From NCBI GenBank assembly GCA_016719535.1, contig JADJYX010000041.1, positions 124,001 to 188,000 of the forward strand: a stretch of 64,000 nucleotides of DNA, read 5' to 3'. The notes below the pieces were generated by a model, which ran no database searches, was not told the origin of the DNA, and worked only from the letters and a program-made list of their open reading frames with translations. Shown here piece by piece: positions 35,453-44,616 of this stretch. The position numbers were made by a program, and so were the translations under genes. Every line of letters starts with the position of its first letter. The first letter of the stretch is position 1. The stretch comes from Rubrivivax sp. Lineage in GTDB: Bacteria > Pseudomonadota > Gammaproteobacteria > Burkholderiales > Burkholderiaceae_C.

Positions 35453-36850
35453 TTATTCGAAGCGGCTGCGCGTGCCGGCGAGGCTGGCGGCGATCTGCAG
35501 CTTGCCCTGCACCAGCACGGCATCGCGGATGAAGCGGCTGCGGTCGGCCGGCGCCAGCGCGACGGCGTCGGAGGCCTTGGCGATCAGCTGCGGGTCGCGG
35601 TGCTCGCCATCGACGCGAAACTCGAAATGCAGGTGCGGGCCAGTGGCCCAGCCGGTGGCACCAACGGCACCGATCGTTGCGCCCTGTTCGAGCCGCTGGC
35701 CCCTTTGCACGTCGATGCGGCTCAGGTGGGCATACAGGGTCGAGCGCGAGTTGTCGTGCCGCACCTCGACGACATTGCCGTAGCCGTTCTGGCGGCCGGC
35801 GAAGTGCACCACGCCGTCGCCGACCACGCGCACCGGCGTGCCGGTCGGCGCCGCATAGTCGGTGCCCAGGTGCGCCCGCCAGCTCTGCAGCAGCGGATGA
35901 AAGCGCATCGCGAAGCCCGAGGTCACGCGCGAAAACTCCAGCGGGCTGGCCAGGAAGGCGCGTTTGCGGCTGAGGCCGTCGGGCCCGAAATAGGCGCCAC
36001 GACCCTGGGCATCGGTAAACCAGACGGCCTGATGGGTGCGTCCCGCATTGACGAATTCGGCCGCCAGCACGCGGCCGGCGCCTTCGCCCCAGGGCACGAG
36101 CTCGCCATCGGCGCTGAGCGCTTCATAGACCACCGAGAAGGTGTCGCCCTTGCGCAGCTCACGATGGAAGTCGATGTCGGTGGCGAAGATCTCGGCCAGC
36201 TGCGACGCCACGGCATCGGGCACACCGGCTTCGTCGGTGGCGGCGAACAGGCTGCTGCGGATGCTGCCGCTGCCCAGGCGCACGCTGGATTCGAGCGGTG
36301 CCGTCTCGAGCCTGGACTGCCAGCGACCCTCGACCTTGTCGAGCGTCAGCCGGGCGAAATGGGTCTGGCGCTGCTCGGCGTTTTCGGCCGGATAGCGGGC
36401 CACCAGTTGTTGCAGGTGGCCGTCGGCGTCGGCGGTGGCCTGCACCAGCTTGCCGCCGCGGCCCTGCACCAGCCGGCGCGCCAGCAGGTCGCTGCGGATG
36501 AAGGACGAAGCGGCGGCATCGGCCACGCCCAGCCGCAGCAGCAGGCTGTCGACGGTATCGGTGCCGCGGCTGATGCTGCTGCGCCGAAGTGTCAGCGCCT
36601 GCGCGGCCAGCGCGTCGAGCTGCGCATCGAGGCCGTCGGGCTGCACGCTCTCGCTCAGGCTGCGCAGCGGCAGCGTGGCGGCGTCGGGCATCAGCGGCGC
36701 GATGCCGAAGGCGGTGACGGTGAAGCCACCCAGCGCCATGACCACCGCCGCGACGAGGCGACGCCGGTAGCGGGCGGCAAACTGCAGGGCGGTCGCGCGC
36801 CACGGTGCGAAAAACTGATGGGTCAACTGAGGTCTTCCGAAGCGGGGCAC
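35453..36850 (-). CDS. M23 family metallopeptidase (peptidoglycan endopeptidase)
   Basis: 465 residues. A cytoplasmic stretch and one membrane helix (about 30-52) lead to a periplasmic part. An OapA/LysM-like substrate-recognition region occupies the middle, and the LytM domain sits at the C-terminus with the zinc ligands in HLGTDYAAP (HxxxD) and HLHFEF (HxH). All ligands are present, so it should be active on peptide cross-bridges, like MepM. The start is GTG. Divergent from tyrS and co-directional with anmK. Confidence 0.92.
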   Translation of the reverse strand: MPRFGRPQLTHQFFAPWRATALQFAARYRRRLVAAVVMALGGFTVTAFGIAPLMPDAATLPLRSLSESVQPDGLDAQLDALAAQALTLRRSSISRGTDTVDSLLLRLGVADAAASSFIRSDLLARRLVQGRGGKLVQATADADGHLQQLVARYPAENAEQRQTHFARLTLDKVEGRWQSRLETAPLESSVRLGSGSIRSSLFAATDEAGVPDAVASQLAEIFATDIDFHRELRKGDTFSVVYEALSADGELVPWGEGAGRVLAAEFVNAGRTHQAVWFTDAQGRGAYFGPDGLSRKRAFLASPLEFSRVTSGFAMRFHPLLQSWRAHLGTDYAAPTGTPVRVVGDGVVHFAGRQNGYGNVVEVRHDNSRSTLYAHLSRIDVQRGQRLEQGATIGAVGATGWATGPHLHFEFRVDGEHRDPQLIAKASDAVALAPADRSRFIRDAVLVQGKLQIAASLAGTRSRFE

Positions 36851-36905
36851 CAGGCCGATGGGCCACGGCGGGTTTCGGGAGGCCGGCCCATCCTGGACCG
36901 TCCAC

Positions 36906-36911
36906 TAGAAT
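36906..36911 (+). promoter_or_regulatory. tyrS: Putative -10 element of tyrS
   Basis: TAGAAT in the context CACTAGAATCCGCC, about 110 bp before tyrS in the 172-bp divergent region. The context repeats that before the regulator operon at 23073. No clear -35 hexamer is visible. Confidence 0.4.
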
Positions 36912-37022
36912 CCGCCCCCGGCCGAGCACCAGGCTCGGGACCGTCAGGCGGGTCGCGCGAGTATAGCCAAGGCTCCCGGGCCGGCCTGCCGGGAAAACTC
37001 CATTCTTTTCAGCCCGTCTTCC

Positions 37023-38264
37023 ATGACCGAAGCTTCCGTCGCTGTGCCGGCGCATCCGATCACCGACCGCGTGCGCGAGGCCATGGCCGTGACGCTGCGC
37101 CACTGCGAAGAGCTGCTGCCCGAAGCCGACTGGCTGAGCAAGCTCGCCCGCGCCGAGGCCACGGGCACGCCGCTGCGCATCAAGCTGGGGCTCGATCCGA
37201 CAGCGCCGGACATCCACATCGGCCACACCGTGGTGCTGAACAAGCTCCGGCAGCTGCAGGACCTCGGCCATACGGTGATATTTCTCATCGGCGACTTCAC
37301 GTCGATGATCGGCGACCCGTCGGGCCGCAACACCACCCGCCCGCCGCTGACGCGCGAGCAGATCGAGGCCAACGCCAAGACCTACTACGCCCAGGCCAGC
37401 CTGGTGCTCGACCCGGAGAAGACCGAGATCCGCTACAACAGCGAATGGTCCGACGCGCTGGGCGCGCGCGGCATGATCCAGCTGGCCGCCAGGCACACGC
37501 TGGCGCGCATGCTCGAGCGCGACGACTTCACCAAGCGCTTCAGGGCCGGCAGCCCGATCAGCATCCACGAACTGCTGTACCCGCTGATGCAGGGCTACGA
37601 CTCGGTGGCCCTGAAGAGCGACCTCGAGCTCGGCGGCACCGACCAGAAATTCAACCTGCTGGTGGGCCGCGCGCTGCAGCAGGAATACGGCCAGGAGCCG
37701 CAGTGCATCCTGACCATGCCGCTGCTCGAAGGCCTGGACGGCGTCGAGAAGATGTCCAAGAGCAAGGGCAACTATGTCGGCATCACCGAGCCGGCGAACA
37801 CCATGTTCGCGAAGATCCTGTCGATCAGCGACGCGCTGATGTGGAGGTATTTCCGGCTGCTGTCGCGCCGCGACGAGGCCGAGGTGGCGGCGCTGAAGGC
37901 CGAGGCCGATGCGGGGCGCAACCCCAAGGACGCCAAGGTGCTGCTGGCCAAGGAGATCACGGCGCGCTTCCACAGCGCCGCGGCGGCCGAGTCCGCGCAC
38001 GAGGACTTCCAGCGCCGCGCGGCCGGCGGCATACCCGACGACATCTCCGAGGTGACGCTGGCTGGCGCCCCGCTGGCCATCGGCAACCTGCTCAAGCAGG
38101 CGGGTCTGGTGCCGTCCACCAGCGAGGCGATGCGCCTGGTCGAGCAGGGCGGCGTGCGCGTGGATGGTGGCGTGGTGTCCGACAAGGGCCTCAAGCTGCC
38201 GGCCGGCTGCTTCGTCGTGCAGGTCGGCAAGCGCAAGTTTGCGCGCGTCACGCTCACGGCCTGA
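37023..38264 (+). CDS. tyrS: Tyrosyl-tRNA synthetase
   Basis: 413 residues. A class I synthetase with PDIHIGHTVVLNKL (HIGH), FLIGDFTSMIGDPSGRN and KMSKSKGN, and a C-terminal S4 RNA-binding domain (about 345-410, MRLVEQGGVRVDGGVVSDKG). The spacing of the catalytic motifs and the length fit the TyrRS form common in Proteobacteria outside the enterics. Followed by a cation-efflux gene 10 bp downstream. Confidence 0.97.
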   Translation: MTEASVAVPAHPITDRVREAMAVTLRHCEELLPEADWLSKLARAEATGTPLRIKLGLDPTAPDIHIGHTVVLNKLRQLQDLGHTVIFLIGDFTSMIGDPSGRNTTRPPLTREQIEANAKTYYAQASLVLDPEKTEIRYNSEWSDALGARGMIQLAARHTLARMLERDDFTKRFRAGSPISIHELLYPLMQGYDSVALKSDLELGGTDQKFNLLVGRALQQEYGQEPQCILTMPLLEGLDGVEKMSKSKGNYVGITEPANTMFAKILSISDALMWRYFRLLSRRDEAEVAALKAEADAGRNPKDAKVLLAKEITARFHSAAAAESAHEDFQRRAAGGIPDDISEVTLAGAPLAIGNLLKQAGLVPSTSEAMRLVEQGGVRVDGGVVSDKGLKLPAGCFVVQVGKRKFARVTLTA

Positions 38265-38274
38265 AGCGGCTGCG

Positions 38275-39165
38275 GTGCAGGTTTCCAGCTACCTCAAGCT
38301 CTCGATCGCGGTGGCGCTGGCCACCATCGGGCTGAAGACCGCTGCCTGGTGGGTGAGCGGCTCGGTCAGCCTGCTGTCGGATGCGATGGAGTCGCTGGTC
38401 AACCTGGCCGGCGCCGTCTTCGCCCTCGCCATGGTGGTGATCGCCGAGCGCCCGCCCGACGAAGATCATCCCTACGGCCACCACAAGGCCGAATATTTTT
38501 CGAGCGGCTTCGAAGGCGTGCTGATCTTCGTGGCCGCGCTGGCCATCATCTGGGCGGCCACGCAGCGCCTGCTGGTGCCGCAGCCGCTGGAGGCCGTGGG
38601 CCTGGGCATCGGCCTGTCCGTGGCCAGCTCGGTGCTCAATGGTGCCCTGGCATGGGCGATGCTGAAGAAGGCGCGCAGCCATCGCTCGATGGCGCTCGAA
38701 GCCGATGCACGCCATCTCTTCACCGATGTCTACACCTCGGCCGGCGTGGTGGTCGGGCTGCTGGCGGTGATGGCCACCGGCTGGCTGTGGCTGGACCCGG
38801 TGATCGCGATCGCCGTCGCGCTGAACATCCTGCGCGAGGGCGCCTCGCTGGTGTGGCGGTCGACCGAAGGGCTGATGGACCGCGCCGTCGAGCCCGAGGT
38901 GCGTGCCGAGATCGACCAGACGCTGGCAGGCTTCCAGCACCAGTCGATCCGCTTCGACCACGTGGTCACCCGCCGCGCCGGCCAGCGGCGCTTCGTCGAC
39001 CTGCACATGCACATGCCGGCCGGCTGGACGCTGGGCCGCGCCGCGGCGCTTCGCACCTCGGTCGAGCAGGCGTTGATGAGCGCGGTGCCAGGGCTGCGGG
39101 CCAGCATCCAGCTGCTGCCGATGGACGTCGAGGCGCATTTCGACGACGCCAGGGACCTGCTGTGA
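38275..39165 (+). CDS. Cation diffusion facilitator family transporter
   Basis: 296 residues from a GTG 10 bp after tyrS. Six membrane helices, with metal-site motifs SLLSDAMESLVN (SxxxDxxxN) and ADARHLFTDVYTS (HxxxD), the His-rich loop DHPYGHHKAEYFSSG, and a C-terminal cytoplasmic ferredoxin-like domain (HHHM-type VDLHMHMPAGWTLG). Exports Zn2+, Fe2+ or similar ions by proton antiport; the metal is not predictable. The stop overlaps the GTG of dtd (GTGA), so the two are coupled. Confidence 0.92.
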   Translation: MQVSSYLKLSIAVALATIGLKTAAWWVSGSVSLLSDAMESLVNLAGAVFALAMVVIAERPPDEDHPYGHHKAEYFSSGFEGVLIFVAALAIIWAATQRLLVPQPLEAVGLGIGLSVASSVLNGALAWAMLKKARSHRSMALEADARHLFTDVYTSAGVVVGLLAVMATGWLWLDPVIAIAVALNILREGASLVWRSTEGLMDRAVEPEVRAEIDQTLAGFQHQSIRFDHVVTRRAGQRRFVDLHMHMPAGWTLGRAAALRTSVEQALMSAVPGLRASIQLLPMDVEAHFDDARDLL

Positions 39166-39602
39166 TCGCGCTGCTGCAGCGGGTGGCGCAGGCGCGCGTG
39201 GAGGTGGCCGGCGAGGTGGTCGGCCGCATCGACCGCGGGCTCCTGATGCTGGTGTGCGCCGAGCCGGCGGATACCGAGGACCAGGCCCGCCGCCTGGTCG
39301 ACAAGGTGCTCAGGCTGCGCATCTTCGCCGACGAGGCCGGCAAGATGAACCGCAGCCTGCAGGACATGGGCGGCGGTCTGCTGGTGGTCTCGCAGTTCAC
39401 GCTCGCCGCCGATACGCGCGGCGGCAACCGCCCCGGCTTCACCGGCGCCGCGCCACCGGCGCAGGGCGAGGCCCTCTACGAAGCCGTGCTGCGGCTGGCC
39501 CGTGAACGCCATCCGCAGGTGCAGGCCGGCCGTTTCGGCGCCGACATGCAGGTGCACCTGGTCAACGACGGGCCGGTGACGATTCCGATCACGCTGCGCT
39601 GA
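39162..39602 (+). CDS. dtd: D-aminoacyl-tRNA deacylase
   Basis: 146 residues. The active-site motifs SQFTLAADTRGGNRPGF (SQxTLxAD) and the Gly-cisPro region NDGPVTIPI are present, and the start IALLQRVAQARVEV is typical. It removes D-amino acids, and glycine from tRNA-Ala, wrongly attached to tRNA; a neighbour of tyrS, whose mischarged D-Tyr-tRNA is the classic substrate. The GTG start overlaps the previous stop by 4 nt. Confidence 0.95.
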   Translation: MIALLQRVAQARVEVAGEVVGRIDRGLLMLVCAEPADTEDQARRLVDKVLRLRIFADEAGKMNRSLQDMGGGLLVVSQFTLAADTRGGNRPGFTGAAPPAQGEALYEAVLRLARERHPQVQAGRFGADMQVHLVNDGPVTIPITLR

Positions 39603-39604
39603 AA

Positions 39605-39639
39605 CGCCGAGGCCGCCCAACGGCGGCCCCGGCTCGGCG
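39605..39639. terminator. Hairpin between convergent dtd and Bug-protein genes
   Basis: Nested inverted repeats: an inner GGCCGCC-CAAC-GGCGGCC stem, and an outer CGCCGAG / CTCGGCG pair with a small bulge. It sits just after the dtd stop and before the convergent stop, so it could serve both strands. No T-run. Confidence 0.5.
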
Positions 39640-39652
39640 TATGGAGCGCTGC

Positions 39653-40624
39653 TCAGTCCGCGTATTGCCCGGCGGCCTTGATGGCCGGGGCCCACTTGGC
39701 GATCTCGGCCTCGACAAACTTCTTGTGGTCGGCCGGGTTGACGCGCGCATCGGTGACCACCACCGCGCCCAGGGCCTCCTGGCGCTTGATGAACTCGGGG
39801 TCCTTGAGCGCATTCCTCAATGCCGCATTGACGGTATCGATGACGGCCTTGGGCGTGCCCTTGGGCGCATACAGGCCGTGCCAGATGGTGACGTTGAAGC
39901 CCTTCAGGCCCGATTCGTCCAGCGTCGGCAGCTTGTCCAGCCCCGGCGTGGACAGACGCCTGGGCGTTGTCACCGCGAAGGCCTTGATCTTGCCGGACGC
40001 GATCTGCGAGGTGGTATTGGTCGTCTGGTCGCACATGATGTCGACCTGGCCGCCGAGCAGGTCGGTCATGGCCGGGGCGGTGCCCTTGTACGGCACCGTC
40101 GTCATGTCGATCTTCATCGCCTGCTGGAACAGCAGCCCGCACAGGTGCGAGGCAGCGCCCAGGCCGGCGTTGGCGAGGTTGATCTTGCCCTTGTTGGCCT
40201 CGAGCCACTTCTGCAGCTCGGCAAAGTTGCCGGCCGGCAGCGTGCTGCGGCCCACCAGTGTCATCGGCACGTCGTTGACCATGCCCACATACTCGAAGTC
40301 CTCGAGCACCTTGAACGGCAGGTTGCGGTACAGCGCCGGCGCGGTGGCCATGCCGATGTGGTGCAGCAGGAAGGTATGGCCGTCGGGCGCGGCCTTGGCG
40401 ACCTTGCCGGCACCCAGCGTACCGCCGGCGCCGCCGACGTTCTCGATGATGATGGTCTGGTTGTTCAGGCCCTTGGACAGGACCACGCCGAGATCCCGCG
40501 CCACCTTGTCGGTGGGGCCGCCGGCCGCGAACGGCACGACGATGGTGACCGGCTTTTCGGGGTAGGCGGCCAGGGCCGACAGGCTGGTGGCACCGATGGC
40601 CAGGGCAAGCGTGAGCTTCTTCAT
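39653..40624 (-). CDS. Tripartite tricarboxylate transporter substrate-binding protein (Bug family)
   Basis: 323 residues with a signal peptide cleaved after ALA (about residue 19). YPEKPVTIVVPFAAGGPTDKVAR, the ligand loop VGGAGGTLGAGKVAKAAPDGHT and PYKGTAPAMTDLLGGQVDIMCDQ are classic Bug/TctC features. Such periplasmic proteins bind carboxylates such as citrate, aromatic acids or amino acids. No tctA/tctB membrane partners lie nearby, as is common for the expanded Bug families of Burkholderiales. Ligand unknown. Confidence 0.93.
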   Translation of the reverse strand: MKKLTLALAIGATSLSALAAYPEKPVTIVVPFAAGGPTDKVARDLGVVLSKGLNNQTIIIENVGGAGGTLGAGKVAKAAPDGHTFLLHHIGMATAPALYRNLPFKVLEDFEYVGMVNDVPMTLVGRSTLPAGNFAELQKWLEANKGKINLANAGLGAASHLCGLLFQQAMKIDMTTVPYKGTAPAMTDLLGGQVDIMCDQTTNTTSQIASGKIKAFAVTTPRRLSTPGLDKLPTLDESGLKGFNVTIWHGLYAPKGTPKAVIDTVNAALRNALKDPEFIKRQEALGAVVVTDARVNPADHKKFVEAEIAKWAPAIKAAGQYAD

Positions 40625-40745
40625 CGTGGTCTGTCTCCGTGCTGATCAAATGGGTGCGACCGACTCGTCGCCACAGCGTGGCATGTTAGGGGCGCCGATG
40701 CCGGGGCAGCGGCGGAAACTACGTATCCCCCCGCCCGCGCGGGGT

Positions 40746-42020
40746 TCAGCCAATCTTGCGCAGGTCTTCGATCACCTTGCCGTCGTTGGGCAGGCTGCCG
40801 GGCGCGCACAGCACGATGTCGCCGCGCAGCTTGGTGACGTCGCGCACGCTGGCCGCCACGGCATCGGCCAGACCTTCGGGCGCCGCCGCGGCCTCCACCT
40901 TCAGCGTCATGCGGTCGTTGGCCATCTCGCCTTCGACCACCAGCCGGGCCTTGCCGATCTCGGGGTGGCGGCGCACCACCTCGGCCACCTGACCGGGGTG
41001 CACGAACATGCCGCGCACCTTGGCGGTCTGGTCGGCACGTCCGAGCCAGCCCTTGATCCGCTGGTTGCTGCGGCCGGTCGGGCAGGTGCCGGCCAGCACC
41101 GCCGACAGGTCGCCGGTGCCGAAGCGCAGCAGCGGGTATTCGGGGTGCAGCACGGTGACGACGACCTCGCCGACCTCGCCCTCGGGCACCGGGTCGTCGG
41201 TGCCGGGGCGCACGATCTCGACGATCACGCCCTCGTCGACGACCAGCCCCTGGCGTGCGCTGGTCTCGTAGGCGATGAGGCCGACATCGGCGGTGGCATA
41301 ACTCTGGTAGGCCGTCAGGCCGCGTTCGGCCAGCCAGTCGCGCAGCGCGGGCGGAAAGGCCTCGCCGCCCAGCAGCGCCTTCTTCAGGTGCGGCAGCGCC
41401 ACGCGGTCTGCAGCCGCCTTCTCGAGCAGGATGCGCAGAAAGCTGGGCGTGCCGATGTAGCCGTCGGCGCGCAACTCGGCCGCGGCCTGCAGCTGCATCT
41501 CGGTATTGCCGACGCCGCCCGGGAAGACCGTGCACCCCACCGCATGGGCGCCGCTTTCCATGATCCAGGCGCCGGGTGTGAGGTGGTAGCTGAAGCTGTT
41601 GTGCGCCAGGTCGCCGGCGCGGAAGCCGGCGGCGAACATCGCGCGGCCACAGCGCCAGTAGTCGCTGCCGTGGCCCTCGGGCTCATAGATCGGCCCGGGC
41701 GACTGGTACACGCGCCGCGCCAGGCGCGCAGCCCCCATCGCGCGCCAGCCGATGGCCGAAAAGCCGCCGAACGGGTCCCACGCGGCCGCATCGGCGCGGC
41801 CGGCCTGCTGGCGCTCGAGCAGTTCGCTCTTGCGCGTCACCGGCAGCCGCGCCAGCGCCGCGCGTGAGTCGACCGCCTGCGCATCGACGTCCGCCAGGCG
41901 CCGGGCATAGGCCGGCGTGGCACGTGCGGCCCGCACCTGCGCCGGCAGCGCGGCCATCAGCGCGGCTTCGCGCACGGCGGGGTCGCGGGTTTCGAGGGCG
42001 TCGTAGTGTTCGGCGACCAT
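40746..42020 (-). CDS. Phenylacetate-CoA ligase-like AMP-forming enzyme (PaaK family)
   Basis: 424 residues. LPVTRKSELLERQQAG near the start, YIGTPSFLRILLEKA, SYATADVGLIAYE and FGTGDLSAV follow the PaaK pattern, including the C-terminal RVKGMFVHPGQVAEV segment. PaaK enzymes activate aromatic carboxylic acids to CoA thioesters. The canonical Ser/Thr-rich P-loop (SSGTTG) is not evident; the corresponding region reads YQSPGPIYEPEG, so activity on aryl acids is uncertain. Last gene of the ABC-importer operon, 10 bp after the small unknown protein. Related PaaK-like genes sit in such clusters in many Burkholderiales (from memory). Confidence 0.82.
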   Translation of the reverse strand: MVAEHYDALETRDPAVREAALMAALPAQVRAARATPAYARRLADVDAQAVDSRAALARLPVTRKSELLERQQAGRADAAAWDPFGGFSAIGWRAMGAARLARRVYQSPGPIYEPEGHGSDYWRCGRAMFAAGFRAGDLAHNSFSYHLTPGAWIMESGAHAVGCTVFPGGVGNTEMQLQAAAELRADGYIGTPSFLRILLEKAAADRVALPHLKKALLGGEAFPPALRDWLAERGLTAYQSYATADVGLIAYETSARQGLVVDEGVIVEIVRPGTDDPVPEGEVGEVVVTVLHPEYPLLRFGTGDLSAVLAGTCPTGRSNQRIKGWLGRADQTAKVRGMFVHPGQVAEVVRRHPEIGKARLVVEGEMANDRMTLKVEAAAAPEGLADAVAASVRDVTKLRGDIVLCAPGSLPNDGKVIEDLRKIG

Positions 42021-42030
42021 GCGGGTTCCT

Positions 42031-42339
42031 TCAATCTTCTCGTTGCCAGCGTTCGAGGCGGCGCCTGACCTCGTCGAGCAGCTTGCGCTGGTCGGCGCCG
42101 TTCCTCACGACCTGGCGGTCCCATTCGGGTGTCAGCGCGAGCCGCCGGGCCAGCCGGGCCACGACGGCGCCGTCCGCCACGGCCAGCTGAACCACGGCCT
42201 TGCCCTTGAGTTCGAAGCCGCTGCCGCGCTCGGTCAGCTTCAGGTCGCGCAGCGATCGCCTGACCTGCACCAGCGCGTTGTCGGCGTCGAAGGCCGGCAG
42301 CGCAAACCCGAAGTCCTTGTCGTCGGGCATGGCGGTCAA
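42031..42339 (-). CDS. Small hypothetical protein in ABC-importer operon
   Basis: 102 residues (99 from a second in-frame ATG). Two alternating hydrophobic stretches (GFELKGKAVVQLAVADGAVVARLA) and a basic C-terminal helix (RKLLDEVRRRLERWQRED). No signal peptide. The gene overlaps the livF stop by 4 nt (ATGA) and is followed 10 bp later by the PaaK-like gene, so it belongs to the operon. I do not recognise the family. Confidence 0.7.
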   Translation of the reverse strand: MTAMPDDKDFGFALPAFDADNALVQVRRSLRDLKLTERGSGFELKGKAVVQLAVADGAVVARLARRLALTPEWDRQVVRNGADQRKLLDEVRRRLERWQRED

Positions 42340-43142
42340 CTCAACCAGCGCTTACGACGCTTGTAGCTCTTGACGTCACGGAAGCTCTTGCGGTCGCCGC
42401 CGCCCATGCCGAGGTAGAACTCCTTGACGTCCTCGTTCTCGCGCAGCGCCGCGGCCTCGCCGTCCATCACGATGCGGCCGTTTTCCAGGATGTAGCCGTA
42501 GTCGGCGTAGCGCAGCGCGATGTTGGTGTTCTGCTCGGCCAGCAGGAAGGTCACGCGCTCCTTGGTGTTGAGGTCCTTCACGATCTCGAACACCTCCTCG
42601 ACGATCTGCGGCGCCAGGCCCATGCTGGGCTCGTCGAGCAGCACCATCTTCGGGTTGGCCATCAGCGCGCGGCCGATGGCGCACATCTGCTGCTCGCCGC
42701 CCGAGGTGTAGGCGGCCTGCGAGCCACGCCGCGTCTTCAGGCGCGGGAAGTAGGCGTAGACCTTCTCCAGCGTCTCGGCCACCGCCGCCTTGCCGTCGCG
42801 GCGCGTATAGGCGCCGGTCATCAGGTTTTCCTCGATCGTCAGGTGCGCGAAGCAGTGCCGCCCCTCCATCACCTGGATCACGCCGCGGTCGACCATCTGC
42901 GCCGGGCTCAGCTTCTCGATGCGCTCGCCGCGCAACTCGATCGAGCCCTTGGTGACGTCGCCGCGCTCGCCCGCCAGCAGGTTGCTGACGGCGCGCAGCG
43001 TGGTCGTCTTGCCCGCCCCGTTGCCGCCCAGCAGCGCCACCACCTTGCCCTCGGGCACGTTCAGCGACACACCTTTGAGCACCAGGATGACGTGGTTGTA
43101 GATGACTTCGATGCCGTTGACGTTGAGGAGGATGTTGCTCAT
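42336..43142 (-). CDS. ABC transporter ATP-binding protein (LivF-like)
   Basis: 268 residues. Walker A GGNGAGKTTT, signature TSGGEQQMCAIGRALM, Walker B KMVLLDEPSMGLAP, and the switch region LLAEQNTNIAL. One of the two ATPases of a branched-chain amino acid/aromatic-acid type importer (HAAT family). The C-terminal tail (FRDVKSYKRRKRWLS) is longer than in true LivF and typical of the relatives linked to CoA-ligase genes. Confidence 0.93.
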   Translation of the reverse strand: MSNILLNVNGIEVIYNHVILVLKGVSLNVPEGKVVALLGGNGAGKTTTLRAVSNLLAGERGDVTKGSIELRGERIEKLSPAQMVDRGVIQVMEGRHCFAHLTIEENLMTGAYTRRDGKAAVAETLEKVYAYFPRLKTRRGSQAAYTSGGEQQMCAIGRALMANPKMVLLDEPSMGLAPQIVEEVFEIVKDLNTKERVTFLLAEQNTNIALRYADYGYILENGRIVMDGEAAALRENEDVKEFYLGMGGGDRKSFRDVKSYKRRKRWLS

Positions 43143-43159
43143 CGACAGACTCGCTGGAA

Positions 43160-43213
43160 CCCCCTCCCGCTTGGAGGGAGGGGGCAGGGGGAGGGAGCCG
43201 CCCCTGGCGGCTC
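43160..43213 (-). promoter_or_regulatory. Two stem-loops between livK-like and livF-like genes
   Basis: A perfect 8-bp stem (GAGCCGCC / GGCGGCTC, 43195-43213) overlaps the stop codon of the binding-protein gene. A perfect 9-bp stem (CCCCCTCCC / GGGAGGGGG, 43160-43184) follows, with two Ts after it in transcript direction. Such hairpins after a binding-protein gene often stabilise its mRNA and reduce expression of downstream genes; that role is inferred. Confidence 0.65.
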
Positions 43214-44549
43214 AGCTCTGGCAGTCCTGCGGCGTGCGGCGCTGCAGCTTCTTCTCGCCCGCGTACTTCTCGGCCGAGGCCTTGACCATGGGCTTGATGA
43301 TCTGCTCGTCGGCCTGCAGCCAGTCGCTCGACCAGGTGAACTTGGCACCGTCCCAGGTGTGCACGCGCGCCCAGTTGGCGCCCAGGTGGTCGACGCAACT
43401 GGTGGAGATCGGCCGCATCACACCCTTGAAGCCCAGCGCGTCGAGCTTGGCCTGCGTCAGGTTCAGGTTCTCGTAGCCCCAGCGCGCCTGCTCGCCGGTC
43501 ATCACCTTGCCCTTGCCGAAGCGCTCCTGTGCCGCGCGCACGCCCTCGACCGCGAGCATCGCGCCCATCACGCCGCGCATGTAGAGCACGGTGCCGACCT
43601 CTTCCTTCGGGCCGGTGCCCTGGCCCTTGCCGTGCACCTTGTCGAGGATCTCCTTGACGACCTGCGACTGCGGCTCGGCGCCGTGCTGCATCATCACCGC
43701 GCTGTAGCCCTTGGCGGCGGCACCGACGTCCTTCAGGTCCGGCTCGGCGCCCGACCACCAGGTGCCGAACATCTTCTCGCGCGGATAGCCGGTGGCCACC
43801 GCCTCCTTGATGGCGGTCGGCGTCATCACGCCCCAGGTCTGCATGACGACGAAGTCGGGTCGCTGCTGGCGCACCTGCAGCCAGATCGCCTTCTGCTCCA
43901 CGCCCGGTGCCGGCACCGGCAGCAGCAGCAGCTCGAAGCCGTGCATCTTCGAGCGCTCCTGGATGATCGGCAGCACTTCCTTGCCGAAGGCACTGTCGTG
44001 GAAGACGACCGCGATCTTCTTGCCCTTGAGCTTGTCCCAGCCGCCCTGCGTCTTGGCGATGTGCTGCAGCACCGTGTCGCCGGCCACCCAGTAGTGGCCC
44101 ACGAGCGGGAAATTCCACTTGAAGATGCCGCCGTCGGCGGTGTCGCTGCGGCCATAGCCCGAGGTGATCATCGGGATCTTGTCGCCGGGCACCTTCTCGG
44201 TGAGCGCGAAGGTGATGCCGGTGGACAGCGGCTGGAACACCGTCGCGCCGCCGTGCTTGCCCTTCAGGCGCTCGTAGCACTCGACGCCGCGGTCGGTCGC
44301 GTAGGCCGTCTCGCACTCCTCGACCAGGGTCTTCACGCCGTTGATGCCGCCGCGCGCATTGACCAGCTTCATGTAGTCGTTGTGGCCGTTGGCCCAGGGC
44401 GTGGCGTTCGGCGCCACCGGTCCGGTGCGGCCCGAGAGCACGGGGAAGAACTGGACCTTGTCCTGCGCCAGCGCGGCACCGGAGGCCAGCAGGCCGCCGG
44501 CACCGGCGGTGGCCATCGCGACGGCCAGGGTGAGGGAACGGAACTTCAT
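43212..44549 (-). CDS. ABC transporter periplasmic substrate-binding protein (LivK-like)
   Basis: 445 residues. A signal peptide ends at ALAQ (about 29). The type I periplasmic-binding fold is shown by VQFFPVLSGRTGPVAPNATPWANGHNDYMKLVNARGGINGVK, VECYERLKGKHGGATVFQPLSTG and FHDSAFGKEVLPII. Longer than amino-acid LivK (about 370), as in the group that binds aromatic or other hydrophobic acids. Fourth intact member of the importer set; its ligand is probably the acid later activated by the flanking CoA ligases (inference). Confidence 0.92.
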   Translation of the reverse strand: MKFRSLTLAVAMATAGAGGLLASGAALAQDKVQFFPVLSGRTGPVAPNATPWANGHNDYMKLVNARGGINGVKTLVEECETAYATDRGVECYERLKGKHGGATVFQPLSTGITFALTEKVPGDKIPMITSGYGRSDTADGGIFKWNFPLVGHYWVAGDTVLQHIAKTQGGWDKLKGKKIAVVFHDSAFGKEVLPIIQERSKMHGFELLLLPVPAPGVEQKAIWLQVRQQRPDFVVMQTWGVMTPTAIKEAVATGYPREKMFGTWWSGAEPDLKDVGAAAKGYSAVMMQHGAEPQSQVVKEILDKVHGKGQGTGPKEEVGTVLYMRGVMGAMLAVEGVRAAQERFGKGKVMTGEQARWGYENLNLTQAKLDALGFKGVMRPISTSCVDHLGANWARVHTWDGAKFTWSSDWLQADEQIIKPMVKASAEKYAGEKKLQRRTPQDCQS

Positions 44550-44616
44550 GGGTTTGCCTCCAGGAGTGGGGGTGAAATGCACGCGACGGTGCGGGGATCG
44601 GACGCTTGGCAGCGAC

